From positions 28,833,017 to 28,897,016 of the forward strand of contig NC_084587.1 of NCBI RefSeq assembly GCF_033807715.1: a DNA stretch of 64,000 bases. The letters run 5' to 3'. Source of the stretch: Cololabis saira (Eukaryota > Chordata > Actinopteri > Beloniformes > Belonidae). How positions within the stretch are numbered: the stretch's first letter is position 1; the number at the start of each line of letters is the position of its first letter. The notes beneath the pieces are model-generated. The model did no database searches. It had not been told where the DNA came from and saw only the letters and a program-made list of their open reading frames with translations. Shown here in pieces: positions 22,601 to 30,542 of this stretch. The position numbers were made by a program, and so were the translations under genes.

Positions 22601-25600
22601 TTTTAAAACATGCTGTAAATATGTTTTTTAGGAAAAAGTACTTCAAAACAGAGGATGTTTAATTGGACATAATCTAGTGTAAGAACTACTAATAATACCA
22701 TAATAGTGATTTTAAAGCAAGGATAATCATCTGCTCCTGTATTATTACAATTTCAAAAGTGTGGGTTTTTTTTTTCTTTAACATAAATTATCTGTGCAAG
22801 TAATCTTGAGTTAACTATGAAAATCTTTCAATTAATCTGGATTAAAAAATGGAAATGGTTGACAACCCTAATATAAGTTTTAAATAAATGGGATGTAACA
22901 ACTTGTAAATATCTATGAATAACTTTTATTCTCAAAAGAACATAGCCAAGTAAGGCATAAGAATTGATCTTGAAAGTTTGGTATCTGTGGCGCCTGCCAG
23001 ACCATAAAAATATTTATTAAACAACTCATCTCTGTGGAGTTTGCTCCCCTTCTCAGGACAAATAGGGACAATTTTGTGAGATCAGATTTTGGTCCTGATT
23101 CTGCCGTTCTTATAATCAATAGTGTTCTATGGCAGAATTTCCTCATTAGGTCAGCCGCGGCCTAACTGCATAGAACCTAACGATGCTAAAGATCTGCCAT
23201 GTTGTTGTTTTAGTGATTAGAGGTTAATTAACTAATAATCCCCAAAACTGGCTGGCGCATGAAGTGCTCAGTTGTTGGCTGTACAGGCCAACATAAAATG
23301 TTGCATTTCCTATTATTAACAGACAAACTCTATGGATTAACTTTTAACATTTTCAAAGGAACAGTCCCAACTATTGTATGCAAGAACCTAGTGGTGTCGG
23401 ACTGCTACACTAACCCAAGGTAATACGAAGCTGGATTGGCAACTAAACTCAAATTTAAAACGGGGAACAGCACAAACTGTTCATGACAAATCCACAGATG
23501 ATGAAAATGCGTGTTTTTTTTTTTTTTTATTTGTTTTTTTTAATAATTGAATTAATATGGTGTATTAGGTTGCTTAGCAACAGATAGTGTTGTTAGAAAG
23601 TTTTTGTTTTCAGTGTTGTTTGCGTCAAGTCAGCATTAACGGTGTTAGTCGGCACAACTCTGTCAGGCGACTGTAATTAAGAGAGATTAAACCGAGCTGT
23701 AAACAGTGACGTTTCTGTGCATAGTTATGTCCTCAGGGTTCCTAGATAATAGTTTTGGGTATTGTTTTTGTGTTACATTCTGCACAATATACAGCCTAAT
23801 AGAAATCAGTGCTTTTGTAATGGATGCGGTTTAGGGATGCAAGGCCTTCCGTGATGAAGACATTGACTACGTTTACATGCAGTCAAAATTCGGGTTATTG
23901 CTAATATTCCGGTTACTGAAACATTCGGAATATTACGTTTACATGCGTGAGCAAACAGGGTTATCCCTGTATACATGGTAATTAATCATTCGGGATATCC
24001 CGATCAAACCAGCGACGCGCGGAGAACGTGATGACGCAATTCCCGTCATTTCTGCTTCTTCTTCCTGTATCCAAATTCAAAACAAATGCTGCTTCGCGCA
24101 ACTTTTCTCTCAACTTCATGTAAATCTCGCTATCCCGGTACTTTCTACCGTCTACAAATGCAGAAATGTTCAAAAAGGGCTGGATGGATGAAGGGATGAT
24201 GATGAGTGGCTGAGGCAGGTGTATGTTTGCGGGGACCCGGTGGTATTTTCCACACATCACCATCGCTGCTGATCTGTGACTCTATGCACCCATCTCACAG
24301 ACAGTGTAAAAAAAGAAGTGAAAAATATGAACGCTGTGCTTGCTGTTATTCCGGGAGGTCTGACAAAGGAACTCCAACCGCTGGACGTCGGTGTGAACCG
24401 GCAGTTCAAAGTGAAGCCTTTATGGTTCCGCGATAAATCGACGCAGAGCCGCGTCGGTTTAACGCGGAACCATAAATCAGCCTTAAGGCTGCAGCGGCGT
24501 GGGAGCGATGGATGACTGAGGGGGAACAGTTTCTCCAGGAGTGGAAAGCAGCGCCGGGCAAGTTATGCCACAGTTTGCAGATGGATTGTTGATCCGTGGG
24601 CTAAGGTGTCTGCTGGGACTATTTTGCGAGCTTTTGCAAAAGCATTCCGAGGCGCCGCACGGCACGGAAAGAGACTCTGACAGCGAGGAATCCGGACTGG
24701 CGCAGCTGATTTAGCGCAGCTAAATCCGGTACCGGGTTGTAGCCTATCTGACAGGAGCTCCGTTAATTCAGCTGCGCCAGTCCGAATTTCCAGACCTGTC
24801 TCGGCTTCTTGATCATCATCCCTTCATCCAGCCCCCTCTTTTCATTCACCCTTATAATGACTCCGGCTGGAAATGTCTTATGCAAAGTTTTTCTTTTAAA
24901 AATCACCACAGTTTCTGTCCATCAGCTGCGCCAGGCCAGCGCCACATAAACCAGTAAGTGTGTGTCGCGTCGCGAACACACACGCGCATGTCGGGATCCG
25001 GTACCGGGTTTGTAACCGACAGATTTGGCTGCAAATTTCGGAGGGTGAAGCTGATCTGACCTGAGACAGACCCCAGAAATCCCTTCTCGTAAAGCGGCCA
25101 GGAACCAGGTGATCGGACCGCTTGGGGAACCAGGAAGTCGGCTGCAGCAGCGCGCATCACCGCGCTGCTCCAGCCGCTGCTTTAACCGGGGAAAGTCACC
25201 GGTTCCGACCGGCCAGGACCGCAGGAGCCTACATGGACTTGTAGCAGGGGCTCCCGGGGAAAGAGCACTGGATCTGCAGCGGGGATGCGGCGATCGGACC
25301 CCGCAAACCCACGGCAGGTGCTTCCTCGGTTCCCGACATGCAAAACACACGCGCTGCCGAACACACACACACAAGTGTGCTTATTTAAATAGAGCGGAGC
25401 AAAACTTAGTTTGATTGTATTTTATTTCACTTTACACATCAAGCAAATCCTTAAAAGTTTTCATCATCTGTTTCGCATTAAACAGCTCAGTGGAGTCTCA
25501 TTCACCTCGCAACTCACGGGGGCTTCACCCGCCCCCTTCTCCCTTTACCGTTCTCATGGTGGCCGGCCTTACATTACCGTAATTCAGGTAATAGACACGG

Positions 25601-28600
25601 CGCACCGTTTCAAAAGGCGCCCGGCACATTTAAAAAAAAAAAAAAAAAAAAAAATGTGCGCCTTATGGTCGCGAAAATACGGTAAATCAAAATAAGTTTT
25701 GCTCCGGCTCTATTTTTAAAAACGCACACTTGCGTGCTTGTGTGTGTGTTCCGCGGCGCGTGTGTAGACGGCGCGCCGTGTGTGTGTGTGTTTTAAATAC
25801 AAATGACACACAAAAATGAGGGTATGCCTTTTCACACAGCACGCTGAATGGTCGTGAAAATACGGTATTTATATATGAAATGTCAGAATAGGTCATTTTT
25901 TGACGACACACCAGGGTGCCGCGATTCCCCGGTCGAGAAAGGCTGGTTAGAAGAACTTCCTGGACTCAAAAGACCAGGATTCCTTGCGAACAGAGCATGC
26001 GCAGAAAACAAATTCCTGTTCCGTTTGGTCGGGATATTCCATTTGGCGTTTATATGACTGAATATTCGGGTTTTAATAGGAGTAACCCAGGGGTAATATT
26101 CGGGTTTTTAAAAACCGGAATATGAGCAAATTCGGGTTTATTTAAAGTGTTTACATGGCCGTACAAATTCGGGTTATTGCCAATATTCGGGTTTTAAAAG
26201 GGTTATTGAGTGCATGTAAACGTAGTCATTGTTTGGATGGGAGCATATGTTGCTCTATAACCTGTATACACCTTTTCAGAATTCACATTTCCTTTCCAAA
26301 TGTTTACATTGAGATTAAATATTTTCTTCTCTTAAACAGGAAGAAGAGGGGGATGATGCTGATGTCTCCGTGACAACCTCCATGTCTTCTCATAGTATAC
26401 CACTGCCCCCTCCCTCATTTCCACCTCTATACGGTGCCCGTTATTCAGAGACCACTGCTAACACAGTAACAGCCGCCACTTATGGTGGCCTGGTTGCCAT
26501 GGAAGATTCCCATGACGACAACCCAGAATCTATTTTGGATGAGCATGTACAGCGGGTGATGAAGACGCCGGGCTGCCAGTCGCCAGGAGCAACAAACAGC
26601 ACCTTAGGAGGAGGGGGTCGACACACTCCTCCCAAATCATCACGGTCACCTGATGGAGGAGTTGGCCCACCTCATTACCCCACACACCGAGGGGGAGGCC
26701 ACAGTCTGTCTGCTGCTGGAGTCAAAGGTAAATAGTTTTTATTTTTTATTTTGGTTTAGTCATTTATGAAAAAAGTGGCAAATTAGAGAACTTAAACTAA
26801 TTTCTGATTGTTACTGTCTGAAGCGCAAATTGCAATCACTCAGTGTTGTAGTTTGCATATATTTTATCCACTATATTAGACTATAATATCTAAATAAGAC
26901 TTATATACCTGAAAACTTGGGAACAGGAACCTATATACCCATGCCCCTTTTGCACAGCTTCTTCTTGTTTCTTTTTCTTTGTTTTATTTCCACATACTGT
27001 GAAACTAATAATTACTCTCTGTGTCAGCAATTGCCCCTCAGCGACAAATAAAGTTTTTTGGATTGAATCTCAGGAAGTGACTACGAAAATCAATAGTACA
27101 ATAATTTTACCAGAGCTAAGTGAGGTGCTTCAGACAAAATACCATTGTAGCCCTGATAACAAATCCTTGCAGCAAGGACAGCTGAACCCACGACAGACAG
27201 ACACCGTCTGTACTGAGTGCACTCACAATGACCTCATAAAAGACTAACAGAGTATCATTAAATCATTGAAACAACACATTTCCATCACACTAAGTAACAT
27301 TGCATGCTCACTTTAGTTGAGCTATAGCTACAGTATATACCTACATGAGTTATGACTATACCTCAACTTGCCCATTTATTTGGACTCCTTTCTTAACTGC
27401 AGTGCACATGTTTATGAAGGGAAATATGTGCCACTTCACCACGATAGGTTGCAATAGTACTCACTTACATCTTGTTGGTAATGAGATTTTTTGGTTGATT
27501 TACGCCACAAACCAGATCAAAAAATTAGTCTTTGGTTTAGCTGTTCGCAGCAAATTGGAAAATGGTTAAATAGTCGGTCTAACAGCTCTGTATGTTGTGT
27601 GTCACTACGCTTTAGTTTTTATTTTCCTTTCTGTAGTGCCTCCTTCCAGTAGTTCATGTCAAAACTCGGGGTGAGAATTGTAGAGCGTGGGCACAGCGCA
27701 TAGGCCAGTTTTGGTCCTTTTTGAAGGTTTACATCCATTGATTAGCTTGACTTCTACTGTATTATATGGTCATGTTAACTTTGGTATGGGAAGTTCAGTC
27801 TTACTCAGTTTCAGTTAGAGATGCACCGATCAGGATTTGAGGTCCGATCACCAGAAGCAGTATCTGCCGATCCCAATATAACCAATCACAGCGTGAAATC
27901 CATAAATTCTTCAATATTGTTGTCTCATGTACAACACTGACATTGTATTATTAGGTATAAAAATGAGGAGATGAGAAAGTATAATAAATTGATGACTGTT
28001 TTATTGCAGGCTGAGGCAATGTGCGATATTTCACACTTTAGAACTCAAATCAAAACCGGGACATTATTGGCCAATACCGATCGGTTGCCGATCGATCGGT
28101 GCATCTCTAGTTTCAGTCGGACTACGATGTTTACAAGTGTGATTTCAAACTACTGCAATTATTTATTTAGTTTTAATTAAGAAGTATACTTTTCTGTTGT
28201 GGTTTTTAATTTTTGTCCGTACACCAGAGTAAAGATCTGTGTCTAGCAGTAAGAAGAAACACATATTTGTGGCGCAGTGGAAAGTATAACGTTCAGAGTT
28301 TCTGAGGAGCAAGTTCTGTTGATATCTTTGCTGAACGCAGATCAGACCAATGATGAGCCAACACTCACTGAGGGGCATGAGACGGTCATTCTGTGTTCCC
28401 TGAGATTTGCAGCTCATATACTGTTCATAGTAGTTGTATTCGTTTAAAAGGATTATATTATAAGCTCCCTTGGTAAGGAAAGAAATGGAGTAGACAAATA
28501 AAAACGGTAAAATAAAACTTTTTGCGGAGGCTAAAATATTGTGAACTGACACCTTTGGTCTGATGGATGAAGGTGTTAAATGAATCTACAGTTGCAGTGT

Positions 28601-30542
28601 TTTTGGATGTAAATGTGGGATGTCTTGAAGAAAAGCTTTTAATAATGACCATCTTACCCAATTCTCTTCAGGAGTGCATCACCATAAGCAGCTGTACCAC
28701 CACAGAGGAAGAGAAGGGCAGGAGGACGTGGGCTGCAGGTCTCAGGCCAACTTCATGTGGAATGGCGATCCAACCAATCAGTACACGGGAAGAAGAAACT
28801 ATGCCGATGGAGCTGGAGCCAGTACTCTTGAGGGGATGGGTTACAGGTATGCAGCAATACCTGCAGCAAAATGTGTGGGCTGTTGTTGTGTCAGATGACC
28901 TCAACTGGTTTGCATATGCTTTATACGTTCTGCAGTAGTAAAGGCAGCACGCTATCGCGAAGAGGAGGTAAGAAGACGTCTGAGACGGGAGGCAAAGGTG
29001 ATGAGGGCAGTCGTGGCCTGGAAACCCAAGTCCCATTGGAGGATATGGAGAGAAACCAGAAGATCCTGCAGTGGATGATGGAGGGAGATCGACAAAGGAA
29101 GACCTCTCATGGGTGCGAAATACTGAACTCATATTCTTAAGATATAGAATTACAGTTCTAATCCTAGGTTATACAGAGGGATTTTTGTTTCTTTATAATG
29201 CAATTTAAAAAAAAATGTATTACAGTTTGTATAGTTTTGCTCTCAATCAGATTTTTGATTGAAAGTTTAGTTTTCTTTAATTGCATAATAAAGAAACAAA
29301 AATCCCTCCATAAGGTTATGTCTTCTGTTAATTTTATTTGAGGTTTTGTTTGTTTTATTTCTGTTGTTGCTGAAGATGTCCTGTATTCCTTTATTATTTA
29401 ATGCAGCAATGAATTTGTAGATTTTCTTAAAAAAATAAAGCATTTATTAATTAAACTTTGGGAAACAAAACAAGGGGTAGTGTTGCAGGACTACCCACAG
29501 ACCTTCCTGTTAATCGATTTACACGTTCTTAGATGTTGACCAAAGCTGATTATTAAAAATCACCAATAATCAGCCCGATTAGTCAGCTAACCAATCAAGT
29601 GGTCTTCCTTGATGTGAAATCTAATTTATTTTGTCTTCTTAGGAGTTCTTTCATTCATAATTCAAATATTCAATCATGTGGCATTTCTCCTATTGATTTT
29701 ATTTCTCCCGACCACCTTTTCTCCCCCCTTTCCCTCCCCAGTGGCAGCACCAGTAGCTCCCGGAGGACAGGAACCAGTAGTGAGTCGCCACGTCCAACTT
29801 CAGTGGAGCGACCTGGAGCCGTGCATCCTTGGGTCTCCGCTCAGCTACGTAACAACCCTTCCTCTGTGTCCACTGCTATCCCCGGCTCATCATCTACCCA
29901 GGTCCAGCCTTCACACCCTTTCATCCAGGATCCTGCTATGCCCCCCAACCCAGCACCCAACCCGCTGACCCAGCTGGAGGAGGCTAGGAGGAGACTGGAG
30001 GAGGAACGGAGGAGGGCTGCGCTGCAGCAGGCCAAGCAAAGGTACGCATAGAAGTCTTTTTTTCCTGTTTTTAATTGTGAAACATTTTCACACCAGTGGT
30101 TTTATATGCATGCGTACCTTGTTGTGTTTTGACAAGTATTCTTCTTCTCATAGGCATAAGTCAGGGAAGCGTCAAATATGTGAGAACATGACGGTTGCAT
30201 ACTACTTTTGTGGAGAGCCTATCCCGTACCGAACATCGGTCAAAGGCAGAGTCGTGACTTTGGGCCAGTTTAAGGAGCTGCTTACCAAGAAGGGCCACTA
30301 CAGGTCAGAACACACACATTGTGAACTTTCAATATATCCAACATGTAAGAAATTTGTACATAGTCAATTATTGAGAATAAACAAATGACTAAGTTTTCTT
30401 TGTCTTCGTGTGCAGGTTCTACTTTAAGAAAGTGAGTGACGAGTTTGACTGTGGTGTGGTTTTCGAGGAGGTTCGTGATGATGATGCTATCTTGCCAATC
30501 TTTGAGGAGAAGATTGTTGGGAAGGTGGAGAAGGTTGACTGA
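7493..30542 (+). CDS. axin1: axin1 (axin-1), 3' eleven coding exons; partial at the 5' end
   Basis: Axin is the cytoplasmic scaffold that brings APC, GSK3, CK1 and beta-catenin together so that beta-catenin is phosphorylated and destroyed; it limits Wnt signalling. Coding exons: 7493-7686, 7868-8014, 15460-15594, 15760-15856, 21881-22018, 26340-26727, 28672-28846, 28936-29112, 29742-30041, 30154-30303, 30416-30542. All have AG acceptors and GT donors, phases agree at every junction, and the sum is 2028 nt, giving 675 residues plus stop. Domain order is RGS end, GSK3-binding helix, beta-catenin-binding helix, low-complexity linker and C-terminal DIX domain. Axin1 is preferred over axin2 because of AQTEIQ near the RGS end, the [15 protein letters not shown] block and the GKVEKVD ending. 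Human AXIN1 has 862 residues, so about 190 N-terminal residues (tankyrase- and APC-binding parts) should lie upstream of the window. Confidence 0.95.
7868..8014 (+). CDS. axin1: axin1 exon: acidic linker
   Basis: Acidic then Arg/Ser-rich linker, with [11 protein letters not shown] near the start and [14 protein letters not shown] at the end. It lies between the RGS and GSK3-binding segments. The intron before it is only 181 bp; the one after it is 7.4 kb and full of repeats. Confidence 0.9.
8777..9845. mobile_element. Element with CAGTGTTTCCCCTA ends, nested in 8554-10808
   Basis: CAGTGTTTCCCCTA at the 5' end and TAGGGGAAACACTG at the 3' end are perfect inverts. Internal subterminal palindrome GCCTGGCGGGGCCGCCAGGC. 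The target copies AATAC at both sides are imperfect. Confidence 0.8.
10339..10614 (-). pseudogene. BED zinc-finger relic of a hAT transposase
   Basis: The frame starts [20 protein letters not shown] and continues with [10 protein letters not shown]. The aromatic WDYYGY and the C-x2-C pair fit the N-terminal half of a BED finger as in Ac/ZBED transposases. The second half with its His/Cys ligands is missing; unrelated sequence follows from about 10488. Non-functional remnant. Confidence 0.65.
10905..10996. mobile_element. Terminal fragment of a hAT-like element
   Basis: A G-rich stretch ends AAGTTTGAAAACCACTG, the invert of the common fish hAT end CAGTGGTTTTCAAACTT. The matching other end is not seen nearby. 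Confidence 0.5.
10997..15459. other. axin1: axin1 intron, no gene recognised
   Basis: AT-rich intron between the second and third exons. I see no long open frame with a recognisable product. Dispersed-repeat remnants are likely near 13480-13950 and 14400-14740 (the latter resembles fish LINE debris), but no ends are clear. Confidence 0.5.
15460..15594 (+). CDS. axin1: axin1 exon: WREPVNPYY segment
   Basis: Encodes [15 protein letters not shown] followed by [18 protein letters not shown] and SLTDSSV. This block is strongly conserved in vertebrate axins, and its SEQQS spacing is axin1-like. The donor is gtaagt. Confidence 0.94.
15760..15856 (+). CDS. axin1: axin1 exon: DGIPPYR segment
   Basis: Encodes [19 protein letters not shown] and then [10 protein letters not shown], the conserved stretch just before the GSK3-binding region. 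The acceptor is gcaaag, without a strong pyrimidine tract next to it. The protein match and phase fix it. Confidence 0.93.
16553..17590 (-). pseudogene. LINE reverse transcriptase, catalytic FADD and C-terminal part
   Basis: After the frameshift the sequence resumes at [17 protein letters not shown], then [29 protein letters not shown] (catalytic FADD) and [15 protein letters not shown]. The C-terminal part ends [18 protein letters not shown]. Confidence 0.88.
17535..18557 (-). pseudogene. LINE reverse transcriptase, N-terminal and palm part
   Basis: [58 protein letters not shown] and [12 protein letters not shown] are RT motifs in order, the last holding the first catalytic Asp. The reading frame breaks near 17580, just after AILWGV. 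Confidence 0.88.
18612..19210 (-). pseudogene. LINE endonuclease (APE) domain, broken
   Basis: The upstream frame ends with [13 protein letters not shown], then a frameshift near 19100 leads into [39 protein letters not shown] and [12 protein letters not shown]. The conserved Asp/Asn and the final His-containing motif are present. It ends at an in-frame TGA at 18612-18614; the next 18 codons continue in frame to the RT segment. Confidence 0.85.
19345..20649. mobile_element. hAT-type element inserted in the LINE
   Basis: Ends CAGGGCTGTACAGT and GCGTACAGCCCTG are inverts; the LINE sequence GTGGAGG is found on both sides (19338-19344 and 20650-20656), giving a 7-bp match to the expected 8-bp duplication. 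It contains further debris: a CAGCCTTTTTCAACCGGGG end at 19502 and a TATCGTTACACCCCTA end near 20529. Confidence 0.82.
21881..22018 (+). CDS. axin1: axin1 exon: GSK3-binding helix
   Basis: Forty-six codons in phase 0 at both ends. [20 protein letters not shown] matches the amphipathic helix by which axin docks GSK3 (VEPQKFAEELIHRLEAV in human). A charged coiled segment, [13 protein letters not shown], follows. The key Leu/Phe/Val face is intact, so GSK3 recruitment should be kept. Confidence 0.95.
22019..23863. other. axin1: axin1 intron, no gene recognised
   Basis: AT-rich intron with T-runs at 22138-22155 and 22580-22604. No coding region or complete mobile element could be supported. Confidence 0.5.
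24414..24484. mobile_element. Foldback MITE, TTATGGTTC family, 71-bp copy
   Basis: TTATGGTTCCGCG at one end and CGCGGAACCATAAATCAGCC at the other form a near-perfect hairpin, the shortest copy in the window. Confidence 0.75.
24691..24790. repeat. Inverted repeat TCCGGACTGGCGCAGCTGA
   Basis: The arm near 24691 (TCCGGACTGGCGCAGCTGA) is matched by its invert (TCAGCTGCGCCAGTCCGAA) near 24771-24790. A further short palindrome lies between. Lies inside the composite 23864-26228 element. Confidence 0.65.
26340..26727 (+). CDS. axin1: axin1 exon: beta-catenin-binding helix
   Basis: Largest exon seen. An acidic start ([10 protein letters not shown]) leads into a Pro/Ser-rich stretch, then [20 protein letters not shown], the helix that binds the armadillo groove of beta-catenin. 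His/Gly/Pro-rich sequence follows. Compared with human, the motif differs mainly at VMKTPGC versus VLRTPGR. Confidence 0.95.
27816..28109. mobile_element. hAT MITE, short relative of the 35-2733 element
   Basis: Ends TAGAGATGCACCGATC and GATCGGTGCATCTCTA; perfect 8-bp duplication GTTTCAGT at 27808-27815 and 28110-28117. Its subterminal sequence (CAATATTGTTGTCTCATGTA and onward) matches the 2.7-kb element near position 135. 294 bp. In an axin1 intron. Confidence 0.92.
28672..28846 (+). CDS. axin1: axin1 exon: His-rich linker
   Basis: Begins [16 protein letters not shown], corresponding to the His-rich patch after the beta-catenin site in human axin1, then a poorly conserved Gly/Asn/Arg linker ending EGMGYR. 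Splice sites and phase (1 in, 2 out) agree with both neighbours. Confidence 0.87.
28936..29112 (+). CDS. axin1: axin1 exon: [11 protein letters not shown] segment
   Basis: Basic linker, then [19 protein letters not shown], matching human AEKNQKIMQWIIEGEKE. This region has been linked to PP2A and other partners in mammals. The intron before it is only 89 bp. Confidence 0.92.
29177..29307. repeat. Foldback repeat, 29-bp arms
   Basis: The arm 29177-29205 (AGGGATTTTTGTTTCTTTAT and on) is matched inverted by 29279-29307 with one mismatch; 73-nt loop. Probably a small MITE in the axin1 intron before the Pro/Ser-linker exon. Confidence 0.75.
29742..30041 (+). CDS. axin1: axin1 exon: Pro/Ser linker and [12 protein letters not shown] coil
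   Basis: One hundred codons. A Ser/Arg/Pro-rich stretch is followed by [20 protein letters not shown] and a charged coil, [14 protein letters not shown], ending AKQR. Human axin1 has the same order. In human this is followed by an alternatively used segment that is not present here. Confidence 0.93.
30154..30303 (+). CDS. axin1: axin1 exon: first half of DIX domain
   Basis: After a short basic lead it encodes [18 protein letters not shown] and [17 protein letters not shown], the first strands and helix of the DIX domain. DIX domains polymerise head to tail and join axin with Dishevelled. Confidence 0.96.
30416..30542 (+). CDS. axin1: axin1 terminal coding exon: second half of DIX domain
   Basis: Encodes [19 protein letters not shown] and ends [12 protein letters not shown] followed by TGA at 30540-30542. 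This completes the DIX fold and the protein. The exon continues as 3' UTR without a further visible splice. Confidence 0.96.

Larger units (their letters stand above)
23864..26228. mobile_element. Composite element with GACTACGTTTACATGCA ends
   Basis: TGACTACGTTTACATGCA at the left end is the invert of TGCATGTAAACGTAGTCA at the right end, and subterminal TTCGGGTTATTG repeats occur on both sides. The flanks share only ATT. It includes a foldback MITE (24414-24484), a 100-bp inverted pair (24691-24790), and MITE termini near 25650-25940. The class is uncertain; no transposase seen. Confidence 0.7.

Noticed and set aside
28163..28552. 129-codon open frame on the - strand in an axin1 intron
   Set aside because: AT-rich, no conserved motif, no splice or promoter context.
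28668..29132. 154-codon open frame on the - strand
   Set aside because: Antisense shadow of two well-supported axin1 exons.
7493..30542. Identification as axin2
   Set aside because: The SANDSEQQS block, the GSK3-site residues and the GKVEKVD terminus match axin1 better than axin2.
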